Positions 1 to 7,912 of a DNA stretch of 64,000 nt are shown piece by piece (position 1 is the first letter of the stretch; each line of letters opens with the position of its first letter). The notes under the pieces were generated by a model. That model was not told the origin of the DNA and did no database searches. It saw nothing but the letters and a program-made list of their open reading frames with translations. A program made the translations under genes and the position numbers. This stretch comes from Oceanisphaera marina. GTDB taxonomy: Bacteria > Pseudomonadota > Gammaproteobacteria > Enterobacterales > Aeromonadaceae. The DNA is taken from assembly GCF_014643915.1 (NCBI RefSeq), contig NZ_BMKE01000002.1:62001-126000 (forward strand). The letters run 5' to 3'.

Positions 1-1108
1 TCAAGCCCAGGTTACGCAGCACCTTGAGCGGCAAAAAGTCATTGCTAAAGGTGTGATAACACGCATCCATGGCCGACTGCATCAGCAGATTGTCGGGCCG
101 ACGACTGCGTTGGTAACGGGCCAGGCGCTCGGGAGCGGCAAAATCCAGCCTGGCCTCAAGTCCCTGACGGATAAGTTCGTTTAAACGAGCTACATCCTTG
201 AACCCCAGATTAACGCCCTGCCCCGCCAGTGGATTAATGGTGTGAGCCGCATCGCCAAGCAATACCACAACTCCTTTGACGTACTGATTGGCATGGCGAC
301 GACGCAAGGGAAAACTACCTTTGTTCAACACCAACAGCTTGCTCATACGCGGAGGAAAATGTGCCTTAACCTGTTCAGCCAGTGCCGCATTATCCAGCTT
401 GCTCAACGCTGCTATGCGCGCCTTTTGGTCATACCACACCAGGCAGCCCTGCCGCGGCCCCATGGGTAAAAACGCCCGCGGGCCGCTGGGGGTAAATTGC
501 TGCCAGGTGGTATCCGACTCCAGGCTGTCGGCTTCTATGCCAATCAACATGCAATGCTGGGCGTAGTCCCAGGCCGTAACCCCGATACCGGCCAGCTGAC
601 GCGTTAATGACTCGGCGCCATCGCAGGCCAACACCAGTCTGGCTGCCACTTGCTGGCCTCCGGTCAGGGTAAGCTGGGCTCCAGTACCGGTTTGCTGCAG
701 GGCAAGCAGGCCATTGGGGCAGTCAAGCTGCACATTCGACCACTGCGCCAGCGCCTGCCACAGTCCGGATTGAATAATGCGGTTTTCAATCATGTACCCC
801 AGATATTCACATCCCAGTTCTTCGGCATTGAATTGGGTATGAAAGCCTTGCCATTCACAGGCTTCCAGGCGTTGGTAGGGCCAGGCCCGCATGGCCAAAA
901 TATGCGGCCAGGCACCGGCTTGTTGCAACATCTCCACCGAGGTGGCACTTAATGCCGACACGCGCAAATCGGGTGCCTGCTCGGCGGCAAACGCTTCGGG
1001 CGCTTTGGCTTCTATTACCCTGATACTCAGGCCCGTTGGCGCCAACAAGGCGGCGGCAAGGGCACCGACCATGCCGCCGCCCACAATAGCAATATCACAA
1101 TGTTCCAT
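1..1108 (-). CDS. ubiF: UbiF/UbiH-family FAD-dependent ubiquinone-biosynthesis hydroxylase (3' end outside window)
   Basis: Translating the reverse strand from the ATG at 1108 gives 369 codons that run off the window, so about 20 C-terminal residues are missing if it matches the usual length near 390. Visible flavoprotein motifs are the dinucleotide-binding GGGMVG at residues 10-15, a DG motif at residue 163, and GDAAHTINPLAGQGVNLG from residue 285, the second FAD-binding signature of UbiH/UbiF/Coq6 hydroxylases. The family hydroxylates the ring of ubiquinone precursors at the inner membrane using NAD(P)H and O2. The divergent position next to miaB matches ubiF in E. coli, which favours UbiF over UbiH or VisC. 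A GAGG ribosome-binding site lies 7 bases before the start, within a duplicated 10-bp unit. Confidence 0.85.
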   Translation of the reverse strand, partial: MEHCDIAIVGGGMVGALAAALLAPTGLSIRVIEAKAPEAFAAEQAPDLRVSALSATSVEMLQQAGAWPHILAMRAWPYQRLEACEWQGFHTQFNAEELGCEYLGYMIENRIIQSGLWQALAQWSNVQLDCPNGLLALQQTGTGAQLTLTGGQQVAARLVLACDGAESLTRQLAGIGVTAWDYAQHCMLIGIEADSLESDTTWQQFTPSGPRAFLPMGPRQGCLVWYDQKARIAALSKLDNAALAEQVKAHFPPRMSKLLVLNKGSFPLRRRHANQYVKGVVVLLGDAAHTINPLAGQGVNLGFKDVARLNELIRQGLEARLDFAAPERLARYQRSRRPDNLLMQSAMDACYHTFSNDFLPLKVLRNLGL

Positions 1109-1110
1109 AT

Positions 1111-1131
1111 GCTAACCTCGTGCTAACCTCG
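1111..1131. repeat. Tandem 10-bp duplication spanning the ubiF ribosome-binding site
   Basis: The unit GCTAACCTCG occurs twice, separated by one T. On the ubiF strand each copy reads CGAGGTTAGC, so the Shine-Dalgarno-like GAGG is duplicated directly upstream of the start codon. Confidence 0.7.
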
Positions 1132-1319
1132 CGATTTTTCAACCATTCTACCGTAAAAGGCGCAGAATTTCGGCGAGAATATGCGGTTGTTTCCGCCAAT
1201 AGCCGCCTGGATATTATCTGGCCACTGGCGCTTTAAGAGAGTAGAATCTCCGGCCTGATCCCATGTCCCTTACCGTCATTAATATGCCTTATTAATGCGG
1301 CCGTTATTCAAAGAGTGCC

Positions 1320-2750
1320 ATGAGCAAAAAACTTCATATTAAAACCTGGGGCTGTCAGATGAATGAATACGATTCATCCAAGATGGCCGATCTGCTGGAC
1401 GCCACCCATGGCTACGAGCTGACCGATGAACCCGAGCACGCCGACGTACTGCTGCTCAATACCTGTTCTATTCGCGAAAAAGCGCAAGAGAAGGTGTTTC
1501 ATCAACTGGGGCGCTGGCGCCCCCTTAAAGTGGCCAACCCGAAACTGGTGATTGGTGTAGGTGGTTGCGTGGCGTCTCAGGAAGGCGATGCCATTCGTGC
1601 TCGCGCGCCTTACGTCGACCTGGTGTTTGGTCCCCAGACACTGCACCGCCTGCCCGCCATGATCAAATCGGTGCTGGAAGGCAACGGCGCTCAGGTTGAT
1701 GTCGCCTTTCCCGAAATTGAAAAATTCGACAGCCTGCCCGAGCCTCGTGCCGACGGCGTAACCGCCTTCGTCTCCATTATGGAAGGCTGCTCCAAATACT
1801 GCTCTTTTTGCGTGGTGCCTTATACCCGTGGCGAAGAAGTCAGCCGCCCGATGGATGACGTCTTGTACGAGATTGCCCAGCTGGCCGACCAGGGTGTGCG
1901 TGAAGTCAACCTGTTAGGGCAGAACGTGAACGGCTATCGCGGTGAAACCCACGATGGCGAGATTTGCAGTTTTGCCGAGCTGTTGCGCTTGGTCGCCTCC
2001 ATAGACGGTATCGATCGCATCCGCTATACCACCAGTCACCCGATTGAGTTTACCGACGATATTATCGAGGTGTATAAAGACACGCCCGAGCTGGTGAGCT
2101 TTCTGCATCTGCCGGTACAAAGCGGCTCGGACCGTATTCTGACCTTGATGAAGCGCCCGCACACGGCACTGGAATACAAGTCGAAAATCCGCAAGCTGCG
2201 CCTGGCCCGTCCGGACATCACCATCAGTTCCGACTTCATCATCGGTTTTCCCGGTGAAGATGAAGACGACTTTGCGCGCACCATGAAGCTGATTGAAGAT
2301 GTGGGTTTCGACATGAGCTTCAGCTTTATTTTCAGCGCCCGCCCCGGTACTCCGGCCGCCGATTTGCCGGATGATGTGCCGCTGGATGAGAAAAAAGACC
2401 GCCTCTATCGCCTGCAAACCCTGATCAACAATCAGGCCCAGCAGATCAGCCGCCAGATGATGGGCACCACCCAGCGTATTCTGGTAGAAGGCCCGTCAAA
2501 GTTGAATCCGATGGAACTGCGCGGCCGTACCGAAAATAACCGCGTAGTAAACTTTGAAGGCCCGCACTCACTGATTGGTGGCTTTGCCGACGTGGAAATC
2601 ATCGAAGCCAGACCCAACAGTCTGCGTGGCAAATTCCTTCGCGGTGAAGATGAAATGGGGCTGCGGGTACAGGTGTCGCCCAAGAGTATTCTGGTTCGTC
2701 GCCCCGATGGTGTCGCCGACGAAACGGGCGTGGCCACCTTTACCCCTTAA
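1320..2750 (+). CDS. miaB: tRNA-2-methylthio-N6-dimethylallyladenosine synthase MiaB
   Basis: This radical-SAM methylthiotransferase adds a methylthio group to i6A37 of tRNAs reading UNN codons. The 476-residue protein has the three UPF0004-domain cysteines (C12, C49, C83) for one 4Fe-4S cluster. The radical-SAM motif CSKYCSFC (C157, C161, C164) holds the second cluster, and a C-terminal TRAM-type region spans roughly residues 380-445. Length matches the family. It heads a same-strand series with ybeZ, ybeY, corC and lnt, the conserved enterobacterial order, separated from ybeZ only by a repeat-containing gap. The ribosome-binding site before the ATG is weak. Confidence 0.97.
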   Translation: MSKKLHIKTWGCQMNEYDSSKMADLLDATHGYELTDEPEHADVLLLNTCSIREKAQEKVFHQLGRWRPLKVANPKLVIGVGGCVASQEGDAIRARAPYVDLVFGPQTLHRLPAMIKSVLEGNGAQVDVAFPEIEKFDSLPEPRADGVTAFVSIMEGCSKYCSFCVVPYTRGEEVSRPMDDVLYEIAQLADQGVREVNLLGQNVNGYRGETHDGEICSFAELLRLVASIDGIDRIRYTTSHPIEFTDDIIEVYKDTPELVSFLHLPVQSGSDRILTLMKRPHTALEYKSKIRKLRLARPDITISSDFIIGFPGEDEDDFARTMKLIEDVGFDMSFSFIFSARPGTPAADLPDDVPLDEKKDRLYRLQTLINNQAQQISRQMMGTTQRILVEGPSKLNPMELRGRTENNRVVNFEGPHSLIGGFADVEIIEARPNSLRGKFLRGEDEMGLRVQVSPKSILVRRPDGVADETGVATFTP

Positions 2751-2756
2751 TTGCCG

Positions 2757-2831
2757 GGAGTTGGGATTGGGGAGCAGGGACTGGAAAGTCCTCTCTAATC
2801 CCACATCCCCCTTCCCTAATCCCTAATCCCC
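2757..2831. repeat. Intergenic purine/pyrimidine inverted repeat (GGGATTAGGGA family)
   Basis: GGGATTGGGGA at 2763-2773 pairs 10 of 11 with TCCCTAATCCC at 2813-2823. A small GGACT/AGTCC hairpin sits in the loop, and a further TAATCCCC copy follows. The layout, a G-rich half then a C-rich half, recurs near 43.45 kb, and the G-rich half alone is expanded near 41.2 kb. Confidence 0.65.
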
Positions 2832-2846
2832 TATTCAGGAGTTATT

Positions 2847-3878
2847 TTGACATCAACCGTCACTACTCTGGAACTTGAATTACAGCCTGCCGATGGCCAA
2901 CGACTGGCCAGCCTCTGTGGCCCCTTTGATGACAACATCAAGCAGCTCGAGCGCCGCCTCGGTATAGAAATCAATTATCACAATCAGCACTTCAAACTGG
3001 TTGGCCCCGCCAATCTGGTCAAGGTGGGGGCCGACTTGCTGCAGCATTTGTATGTGGAGACCCAGTCGGTGCGGGGCCAGGCTGTGCCCGATATTACGCC
3101 GGATGATATTCATCTGGCCATCAAGGGCAGCCGGGTACTCGAGCAGGACGCCGAACCCGATGAAGGCTATCAGTACGGCAAAGAAGTGGTGATCAAGACC
3201 AAGCGGGGGCTTATCAAGCCCCGTACGCCCAATCAGGCCCATTATGTAGCCCATATTCTGAGCCACGACATTACCTTTGGCATAGGCCCAGCCGGTACCG
3301 GTAAAACCTATCTGGCGGTGGCGGCGGCGGTAGATGCACTGGAACGCCAGGAAGTGCGTCGTATTCTGCTGACTCGCCCGGCGGTAGAAGCCGGTGAAAA
3401 ACTGGGCTTCCTGCCCGGTGATCTGAGCCAGAAGGTGGATCCTTACCTGCGCCCCTTGTACGACGCCCTGTTCGAAATGCTGGGCTTCGAGCGAGTAGAA
3501 AAACTGATTGAGCGCAACGTCATCGAAGTGGCCCCCCTCGCCTATATGCGTGGTCGCACCCTGAATGACGCCTTTATCATTCTCGACGAAAGCCAGAACA
3601 CCACGGTTGAGCAGATGAAAATGTTTTTGACCCGTATCGGCTTTAACTCCCGGGCGGTGATCACCGGCGACATTACGCAAATCGATTTACCGCGCAATGC
3701 CAAATCGGGCCTGCGTCACGCCATTGAGGTGCTGAGCGGTGTTGAAGGGCTGTCTTTTGACTTCTTTCGTGCCGAAGATGTGGTGCGCCACCCTGTGGTG
3801 GCCCGTATCGTTCGCGCCTATGAAGCCTTCGATACTCAGCAAAAGCACATTCAGCACAACAACGAGACGCCATCATGA
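2847..3878 (+). CDS. ybeZ: PhoH-like ATPase YbeZ
   Basis: Cytoplasmic P-loop ATPase of the PhoH family, a partner of YbeY in rRNA maturation and stress RNA handling. An N-terminal region of about 120 residues precedes the PhoH domain, which has Walker A GPAGTGKT at residues 147-154 and Walker [10 protein letters not shown] near residue 240. The start is TTG: AGGAG ends 5 bases upstream, and no earlier ATG in frame makes sense. The gene overlaps ybeY by ATGA, implying translational coupling. Length (343 residues) is normal. Confidence 0.95.
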   Translation: MTSTVTTLELELQPADGQRLASLCGPFDDNIKQLERRLGIEINYHNQHFKLVGPANLVKVGADLLQHLYVETQSVRGQAVPDITPDDIHLAIKGSRVLEQDAEPDEGYQYGKEVVIKTKRGLIKPRTPNQAHYVAHILSHDITFGIGPAGTGKTYLAVAAAVDALERQEVRRILLTRPAVEAGEKLGFLPGDLSQKVDPYLRPLYDALFEMLGFERVEKLIERNVIEVAPLAYMRGRTLNDAFIILDESQNTTVEQMKMFLTRIGFNSRAVITGDITQIDLPRNAKSGLRHAIEVLSGVEGLSFDFFRAEDVVRHPVVARIVRAYEAFDTQQKHIQHNNETPS

Positions 3879-4339
3879 CCTTGTGGCTGGATCTGCAAAT
3901 TGCCTGTGATGAGGCCCCCGGTCTGCCCGATGAGCAACAGCTGGAAAGCTGGCTGATAGCCACCCTGGGCAAGGAGCGGGATGAAACCGAACTGACCGTA
4001 CGCTTGGTTGACGAAGCCGAAAGCCGCGAGCTGAACCGTGATTATCGCGGCAAGGACAAATCGACCAATGTGCTGTCGTTTCCTTTCGAGGCTCCCCCCG
4101 GCATAACGTTACCGCTACTGGGCGATCTGGTTATCTGTCGTCAGGTAGTAGAGCGTGAAGCAAGCGAGCAGCACAAGCCACTTGAAGCCCATTGGGCTCA
4201 TATGGTGATACATGGCTGCTTGCATTTACTCGGCTTCGACCATATTAAGGATGATGAAGCCGAAATAATGGAAGCCAGAGAAATCGCCATTCTGGCAGCA
4301 CTCGGCATTGCCAATCCCTATCTAGATGATGAAGGTTAA
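3875..4339 (+). CDS. ybeY: Endoribonuclease YbeY (16S rRNA maturation)
   Basis: Zinc metalloprotein for 16S rRNA 3'-end processing and 70S quality control. The signature [11 protein letters not shown] supplies the zinc ligands H113, H117 and H123, and the upstream [10 protein letters not shown] stretch is also family-typical. The ATG overlaps the TGA of ybeZ. Length (154 residues) matches E. coli. It is followed 9 bases later by corC, as in other gammaproteobacteria. Confidence 0.97.
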   Translation: MTLWLDLQIACDEAPGLPDEQQLESWLIATLGKERDETELTVRLVDEAESRELNRDYRGKDKSTNVLSFPFEAPPGITLPLLGDLVICRQVVEREASEQHKPLEAHWAHMVIHGCLHLLGFDHIKDDEAEIMEAREIAILAALGIANPYLDDEG

Positions 4340-4348
4340 ATAACATTA

Positions 4349-5230
4349 ATGAGCGACGATAATTCGAACTCAGACAACGGTTCGTCCAGCAAGAAAAACT
4401 GGCTAGAGAAGCTGGGTCAGCTTTTTCAGGGCGAGCCGAAGAACCGTGAAGAATTGGTGGAAGTGATCATGGATGCCAGTCAGCGCGAGCTGATCGATCA
4501 AGACACCAAAGACATGATTGAAGGGGTGCTGGAAGTCAGCGAGTTGCGAGTGCGGGACATCATGATCCCCCGCTCGCAAATGGTGACGGTAGAAAAGTCC
4601 CAGCCCGTTTCTCATTTTCTCCCCATGATCATAGAGTCCACTCACTCGCGCTTTCCGGTGGTGAATGAAGACAAGGATCACATAGAGGGCATACTGCTGG
4701 CCAAGGATCTGCTGCAGTACGGCTTTGCCCTCACCGAGGAAGAGTTCTCCATCGACAAGGTGCTACGCCCCGCCGTGGTGGTGCCCGAAAGCAAGCGCCT
4801 CGACAAGTTGCTCAAGGAGTTTCGCCAGCAACGCTACCACATGGCCATCGTGGTCGACGAGTTCGGTGGTGTGTCGGGTCTGGTGACCATCGAAGATATT
4901 CTCGAGCTGATTGTCGGTGACATTGAAGACGAATACGATGCCGAAGGCAGTGCCGAAATCCGCCAGATTACGTCGCGTGTGTACGCGGTGGCTGCACTCA
5001 CCGATATCGAAGACTTCAACGAGTTTTTTCAGACCGACTTTAGCGACGAAGAAGCCGATACCGTGGGCGGGCTGGTGATGCATGCCTTTGGTCATTTACC
5101 TGCCAAGGGCGAACAGCTTGAAATAAATGGCTTTATCTTCAAAGTCGCCCATGCCGACCGTCGACGTTTGCTGCAGTTGCAGGTTAAGATACCGAACAAT
5201 CAGGAAACCTCCACTTCGGAAGCCATATAA
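4349..5230 (+). CDS. corC: CorC/YbeX family CBS-domain protein (Mg/Co efflux-associated)
   Basis: Cytoplasmic protein of 293 residues with no membrane segments. A short polar N-terminus is followed by paired CBS domains (about residues 65-190, including the RDIMIPRSQM and VDEFGGVSGLVT motifs) and a CorC_HlyC transporter-associated domain (about 205-285). CorC is linked to Mg2+/Co2+ efflux, and YbeX, the name at this locus, also to ribosome metabolism. It lies between ybeY and lnt and ends 2 bases before the lnt start. Confidence 0.93.
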   Translation: MSDDNSNSDNGSSSKKNWLEKLGQLFQGEPKNREELVEVIMDASQRELIDQDTKDMIEGVLEVSELRVRDIMIPRSQMVTVEKSQPVSHFLPMIIESTHSRFPVVNEDKDHIEGILLAKDLLQYGFALTEEEFSIDKVLRPAVVVPESKRLDKLLKEFRQQRYHMAIVVDEFGGVSGLVTIEDILELIVGDIEDEYDAEGSAEIRQITSRVYAVAALTDIEDFNEFFQTDFSDEEADTVGGLVMHAFGHLPAKGEQLEINGFIFKVAHADRRRLLQLQVKIPNNQETSTSEAI

Positions 5231-5232
5231 AA

Positions 5233-6789
5233 GTGCGCCATTATCTACCCAGTCTCGGGGCCCTGCTTAGCGGGGCTCTTGGCGTTTTAGCCTTTAGTCC
5301 TTTTGACTATTGGCCATTAGCGCTCGTATCCCTGTTCGGCCTGTTCGCCGTTACCCAAAAGCAGGCCCCAAAACAGGCGGCCAAGCGCGGTTTTATCTGG
5401 GCAATGGGCCTGTATCTACCCGGTTTGTGGTGGATTCATAACAGCATGACCCTGTTTGGCGGCCTGCCCTTGCTGGCCGCCTTTCTACTGGTTGCGCTGC
5501 TGGCCGCTTACCTCAGCCTGTATACCGCAGTCGCCGTTGGGCTGGCACAGCGACTGGTACCCACGCCCCGCTGGCGTGCACTCCTGGTGCTGCCGGCATT
5601 GCTGATACTGGCCGACTGGCTGCGCGGCTGGGTGCTTACCGGCTTTCCCTGGCTGTGGTTCGGTTACAGTCAGCTCGATGGCCCCCTTGCGGGTCTGGCC
5701 CCCATTCTGGGCGTACAGGGCATCAGCTGGCTGCTGACCTTTTCTGCCGGTGCGCTCTGGCTGGGCGTGCAACGCCGCCCCAGCTGGTGCTGGTGGCCTG
5801 GTGTTGCCGCCATCATCTTGTGGGCCGCGGCCTTCGCCACCGGCTTTATGCACTGGGTAACACCAACCCAAAGCAGCCGTTTTGCCTTGATTCAGGGCAA
5901 TATAGAACAATCACTTAAGTGGATTCCGGGGCAGCTTGAACTCAGTCTGGAGCGTTACCTTGGCCTGACTCTGCCCGAACGCCAGGCCGACGTGGTGATC
6001 TGGCCCGAATCCGCTCTGCCCGCCTCCGAGCAGCAACTGGCACCCTGGCTGCAGCAAGTCGATCAACTGATGCGCGAGCGTAACCAGACCCTGATCACCG
6101 GATTGGTATCACAGCCCAGCTCGGGAGATGTCTATAATGCCGTGATCACCCTGGGCCGCAATGTCATTCCCTACGAGCTGGAACACAGCAACCGTTATTA
6201 CAAGCAACATCTGGTGCCGATCGGCGAGTTTGTTCCCTTTGGCGACTTGTTGCGCCCACTGGCCCCCTTCTTTAACTTGCCGATGTCGTCTTTTGCTCGC
6301 GGTGAGTCAGGACAACCGGATCTCACTGCCGGTGGTCGCAACTTGAGCGTGGCTATTTGCTATGAAGTGGCGTTCCCAAGCCTGGTGCGCAACAACATGA
6401 AACCCGACACCGACTATTTGCTGACCCTGTCGAACGATACCTGGTTCGGTCAATCGATAGGTCCCTGGCAACATCAGCAAATTGCGCGCATGCGTGCCCT
6501 CGAGCTGGGCCGGCCGCTGATCCGCGCCACCAATAACGGCGTCACCCTGGTGACCGATGAAAAAGGCCATATTGTGGACAGTCTGCCGCAGTTTGAGTCT
6601 GGGGTGCTCACCACCCTGGTGACCGGCATGACCGGCCTGACCCCCTATGCCCGCTTTGGCAGCACGCCGCTGGTGGTCTGGTTATTACTCAGTGCCCTGC
6701 TCGGCATCACCCAGGGGCGGCGCCAATATCGCTGGCGCCAGCAAAAACTGGCCGCCAAGGAAAACCTGCGTATCAAAGCACGAAGTTAA
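5233..6789 (+). CDS. lnt: Apolipoprotein N-acyltransferase Lnt
   Basis: Inner-membrane enzyme that N-acylates the N-terminal cysteine of apolipoproteins, the last step of lipoprotein maturation. Six hydrophobic segments fill about residues 5-205, and a periplasmic nitrilase-fold domain follows. The catalytic triad is visible as E259 (WPES), K324 (YYKQHLVPIGEFVPFG) and C376 (AICYEVAFPSLVRN), equivalent to E267/K335/C387 of E. coli. The start is GTG two bases after corC stops. A strong hairpin terminator follows, closing the miaB-lnt unit. Substrates encoded nearby include LptE, RlpA and the YceB- and YajG-like lipoproteins. Confidence 0.97.
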   Translation: MRHYLPSLGALLSGALGVLAFSPFDYWPLALVSLFGLFAVTQKQAPKQAAKRGFIWAMGLYLPGLWWIHNSMTLFGGLPLLAAFLLVALLAAYLSLYTAVAVGLAQRLVPTPRWRALLVLPALLILADWLRGWVLTGFPWLWFGYSQLDGPLAGLAPILGVQGISWLLTFSAGALWLGVQRRPSWCWWPGVAAIILWAAAFATGFMHWVTPTQSSRFALIQGNIEQSLKWIPGQLELSLERYLGLTLPERQADVVIWPESALPASEQQLAPWLQQVDQLMRERNQTLITGLVSQPSSGDVYNAVITLGRNVIPYELEHSNRYYKQHLVPIGEFVPFGDLLRPLAPFFNLPMSSFARGESGQPDLTAGGRNLSVAICYEVAFPSLVRNNMKPDTDYLLTLSNDTWFGQSIGPWQHQQIARMRALELGRPLIRATNNGVTLVTDEKGHIVDSLPQFESGVLTTLVTGMTGLTPYARFGSTPLVVWLLLSALLGITQGRRQYRWRQQKLAAKENLRIKARS

Positions 6790-6820
6790 CGCCATACGTT
6801 GAACGCGGTACGGAAAACAA

Positions 6821-6852
6821 AAACGCCGCATCATCTGATGCGGCGTTTTTTC
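6821..6852 (+). terminator. Rho-independent terminator after lnt
   Basis: A perfect 13-bp stem (AAACGCCGCATCA / TGATGCGGCGTTT) closes a 2-base loop and runs into a T-tract, 30 bases after the lnt stop. Confidence 0.93.
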
Positions 6853-6890
6853 TTGCCCTAACATGCTGAGTAAAGAGCACGACATAACAC

Positions 6891-7261
6891 TATTATACCA
6901 ATCTGGAAAACTAACTGATCTATTTAGCTACCCTGTAAAGGTCGAACGAAGGTGCTACTCCACCGACACGCTGAACCGCATCCCTGCGACGCTCAGCACA
7001 TGACGTCCTGTCATGTGATGGTCGCCTGAGTAGACCCCTTCATCCGCCCCTGTGCTGAGGCGTCGCCTGTGGGAACGCTCAGCAGACAACTCGGTGCTTA
7101 AGGAGAGGCAACAGAGTTCGGCTCCCACGACCGTGAAATGCCAAGGAAGGCATTTCCCGAGCCCCCAGGGATGGGTTCATGGCGTGTCGTGGGAGGTGAT
7201 TCTATTGCCTCGCGTATCCAGCTTTAAAACAGATCACATTTTTACTTAGATTGGTATTATT
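6891..7261. mobile_element. MITE-like structured element, copy A, with ATACCAATCT inverted ends
   Basis: This fills the 512-base gap between lnt and ybeL. The outer ends ATACCAATCT (6895-6904) and AGATTGGTAT (7248-7257) are perfect 10-bp inverted repeats. Inside are a 9-bp hairpin CACATGACG/TGTCATGTG (6997-7017), enclosing helices CTACTC/GAGTAG and GAAGG/CCTTC (6948-7041), a TGCTGAG/CTCAGCA hairpin near 7050-7083, an AAATGCC/GGCATTT hairpin (7136-7154), and CTCCCACGAC pairing with GTCGTGGGAG (7121 to 7194). About 190 bp (about 6930-7122) is recognisably related to 29170-29357. No transposase is encoded, and the 65-codon frame inside has no coding character. The family was not recognised. Confidence 0.6.
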
Positions 7262-7301
7262 TTTTAGTACTTACGTACGGCGTATAGCGTACCGCTATTA
7301 C

Positions 7302-7787
7302 TCAAACCGCTAACGGCCGACGAATGAAATGCGGATGGTTGCATTCCAGACAGGTGGTCAGCACCTCTGGGTGAGTCACCTCGTGGGAATGGGCGCACAG
7401 GGTACAGTCGTAGCGGCCAGGTCCCACCACTTCGCCGGCCTGATATTCACCGTGATGGGTTAATTCCGTGGCCAGCTCGTGCCACTGCAGCTGACTTTTA
7501 TCGGTAATATCAGACAGCCAGCCCCACACGGTTTCTTTAATGCGTCGATAAAACAGGCTATCTCTGAATTCATCACCGCTGTCCTCCAGCTCGACCAGAT
7601 CCCGTTTTACGTATTCGGCAATCAGCGCCAGCTCGTCTTTGGTCAGATCACTGGCCGCTTCCATATAGGCTTGCGTGGTTTCAACCAGCTCTTTAATGCT
7701 GGTGTTTTCGCTTTCCTGCCAGCGCTTGTGCAGATCGTCAACGAAGGCGTCGTAACCCTTTTTCTTTTTGTGATCATGATTATCCAT
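7302..7787 (-). CDS. ybeL: YbeL-like zinc-ribbon protein (DUF1451)
   Basis: A 161-residue soluble protein with a charged N-terminus ([11 protein letters not shown]), a long helical region, and a C-terminal zinc ribbon formed by CTLC and CLEC pairs about 15 residues apart, the DUF1451/YbeL arrangement. The biochemical role of the family is unknown. It is divergent from leuS, sharing an intergenic region of about 125 bases, as ybeL is adjacent to leuS in E. coli. Confidence 0.85.
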   Translation of the reverse strand: MDNHDHKKKKGYDAFVDDLHKRWQESENTSIKELVETTQAYMEAASDLTKDELALIAEYVKRDLVELEDSGDEFRDSLFYRRIKETVWGWLSDITDKSQLQWHELATELTHHGEYQAGEVVGPGRYDCTLCAHSHEVTHPEVLTTCLECNHPHFIRRPLAV

Positions 7788-7829
7788 GTTCGATCTCCCC
7801 TATGATAGTCAGCGCCAAGGGGGTAGCTA

Positions 7830-7858
7830 TTGTTGCCTTTCGCCCCCTAGGGTATTCT
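7830..7858 (+). promoter_or_regulatory. Candidate sigma-70 promoter for leuS
   Basis: TTGTTG, a 17-base spacer and TATTCT lie 55-83 bases ahead of the leuS ATG in the ybeL-leuS divergent gap. The match to consensus is moderate. Confidence 0.4.
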
Positions 7859-7912
7859 ATTGCGATTTATCGCCGTGGTTTATCACCCATTTCACAGATC
7901 CGGATGTCACTA

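Noticed and set aside
7052-7249. 65-codon frame inside structured element A
   Set aside because: No ribosome-binding site, no recognisable protein, and the sequence is explained by paired arms.
7802-7912. 37-codon upstream extension of leuS
   Set aside because: Covers the candidate promoter; the internal ATG gives exactly 860 residues as in E. coli.
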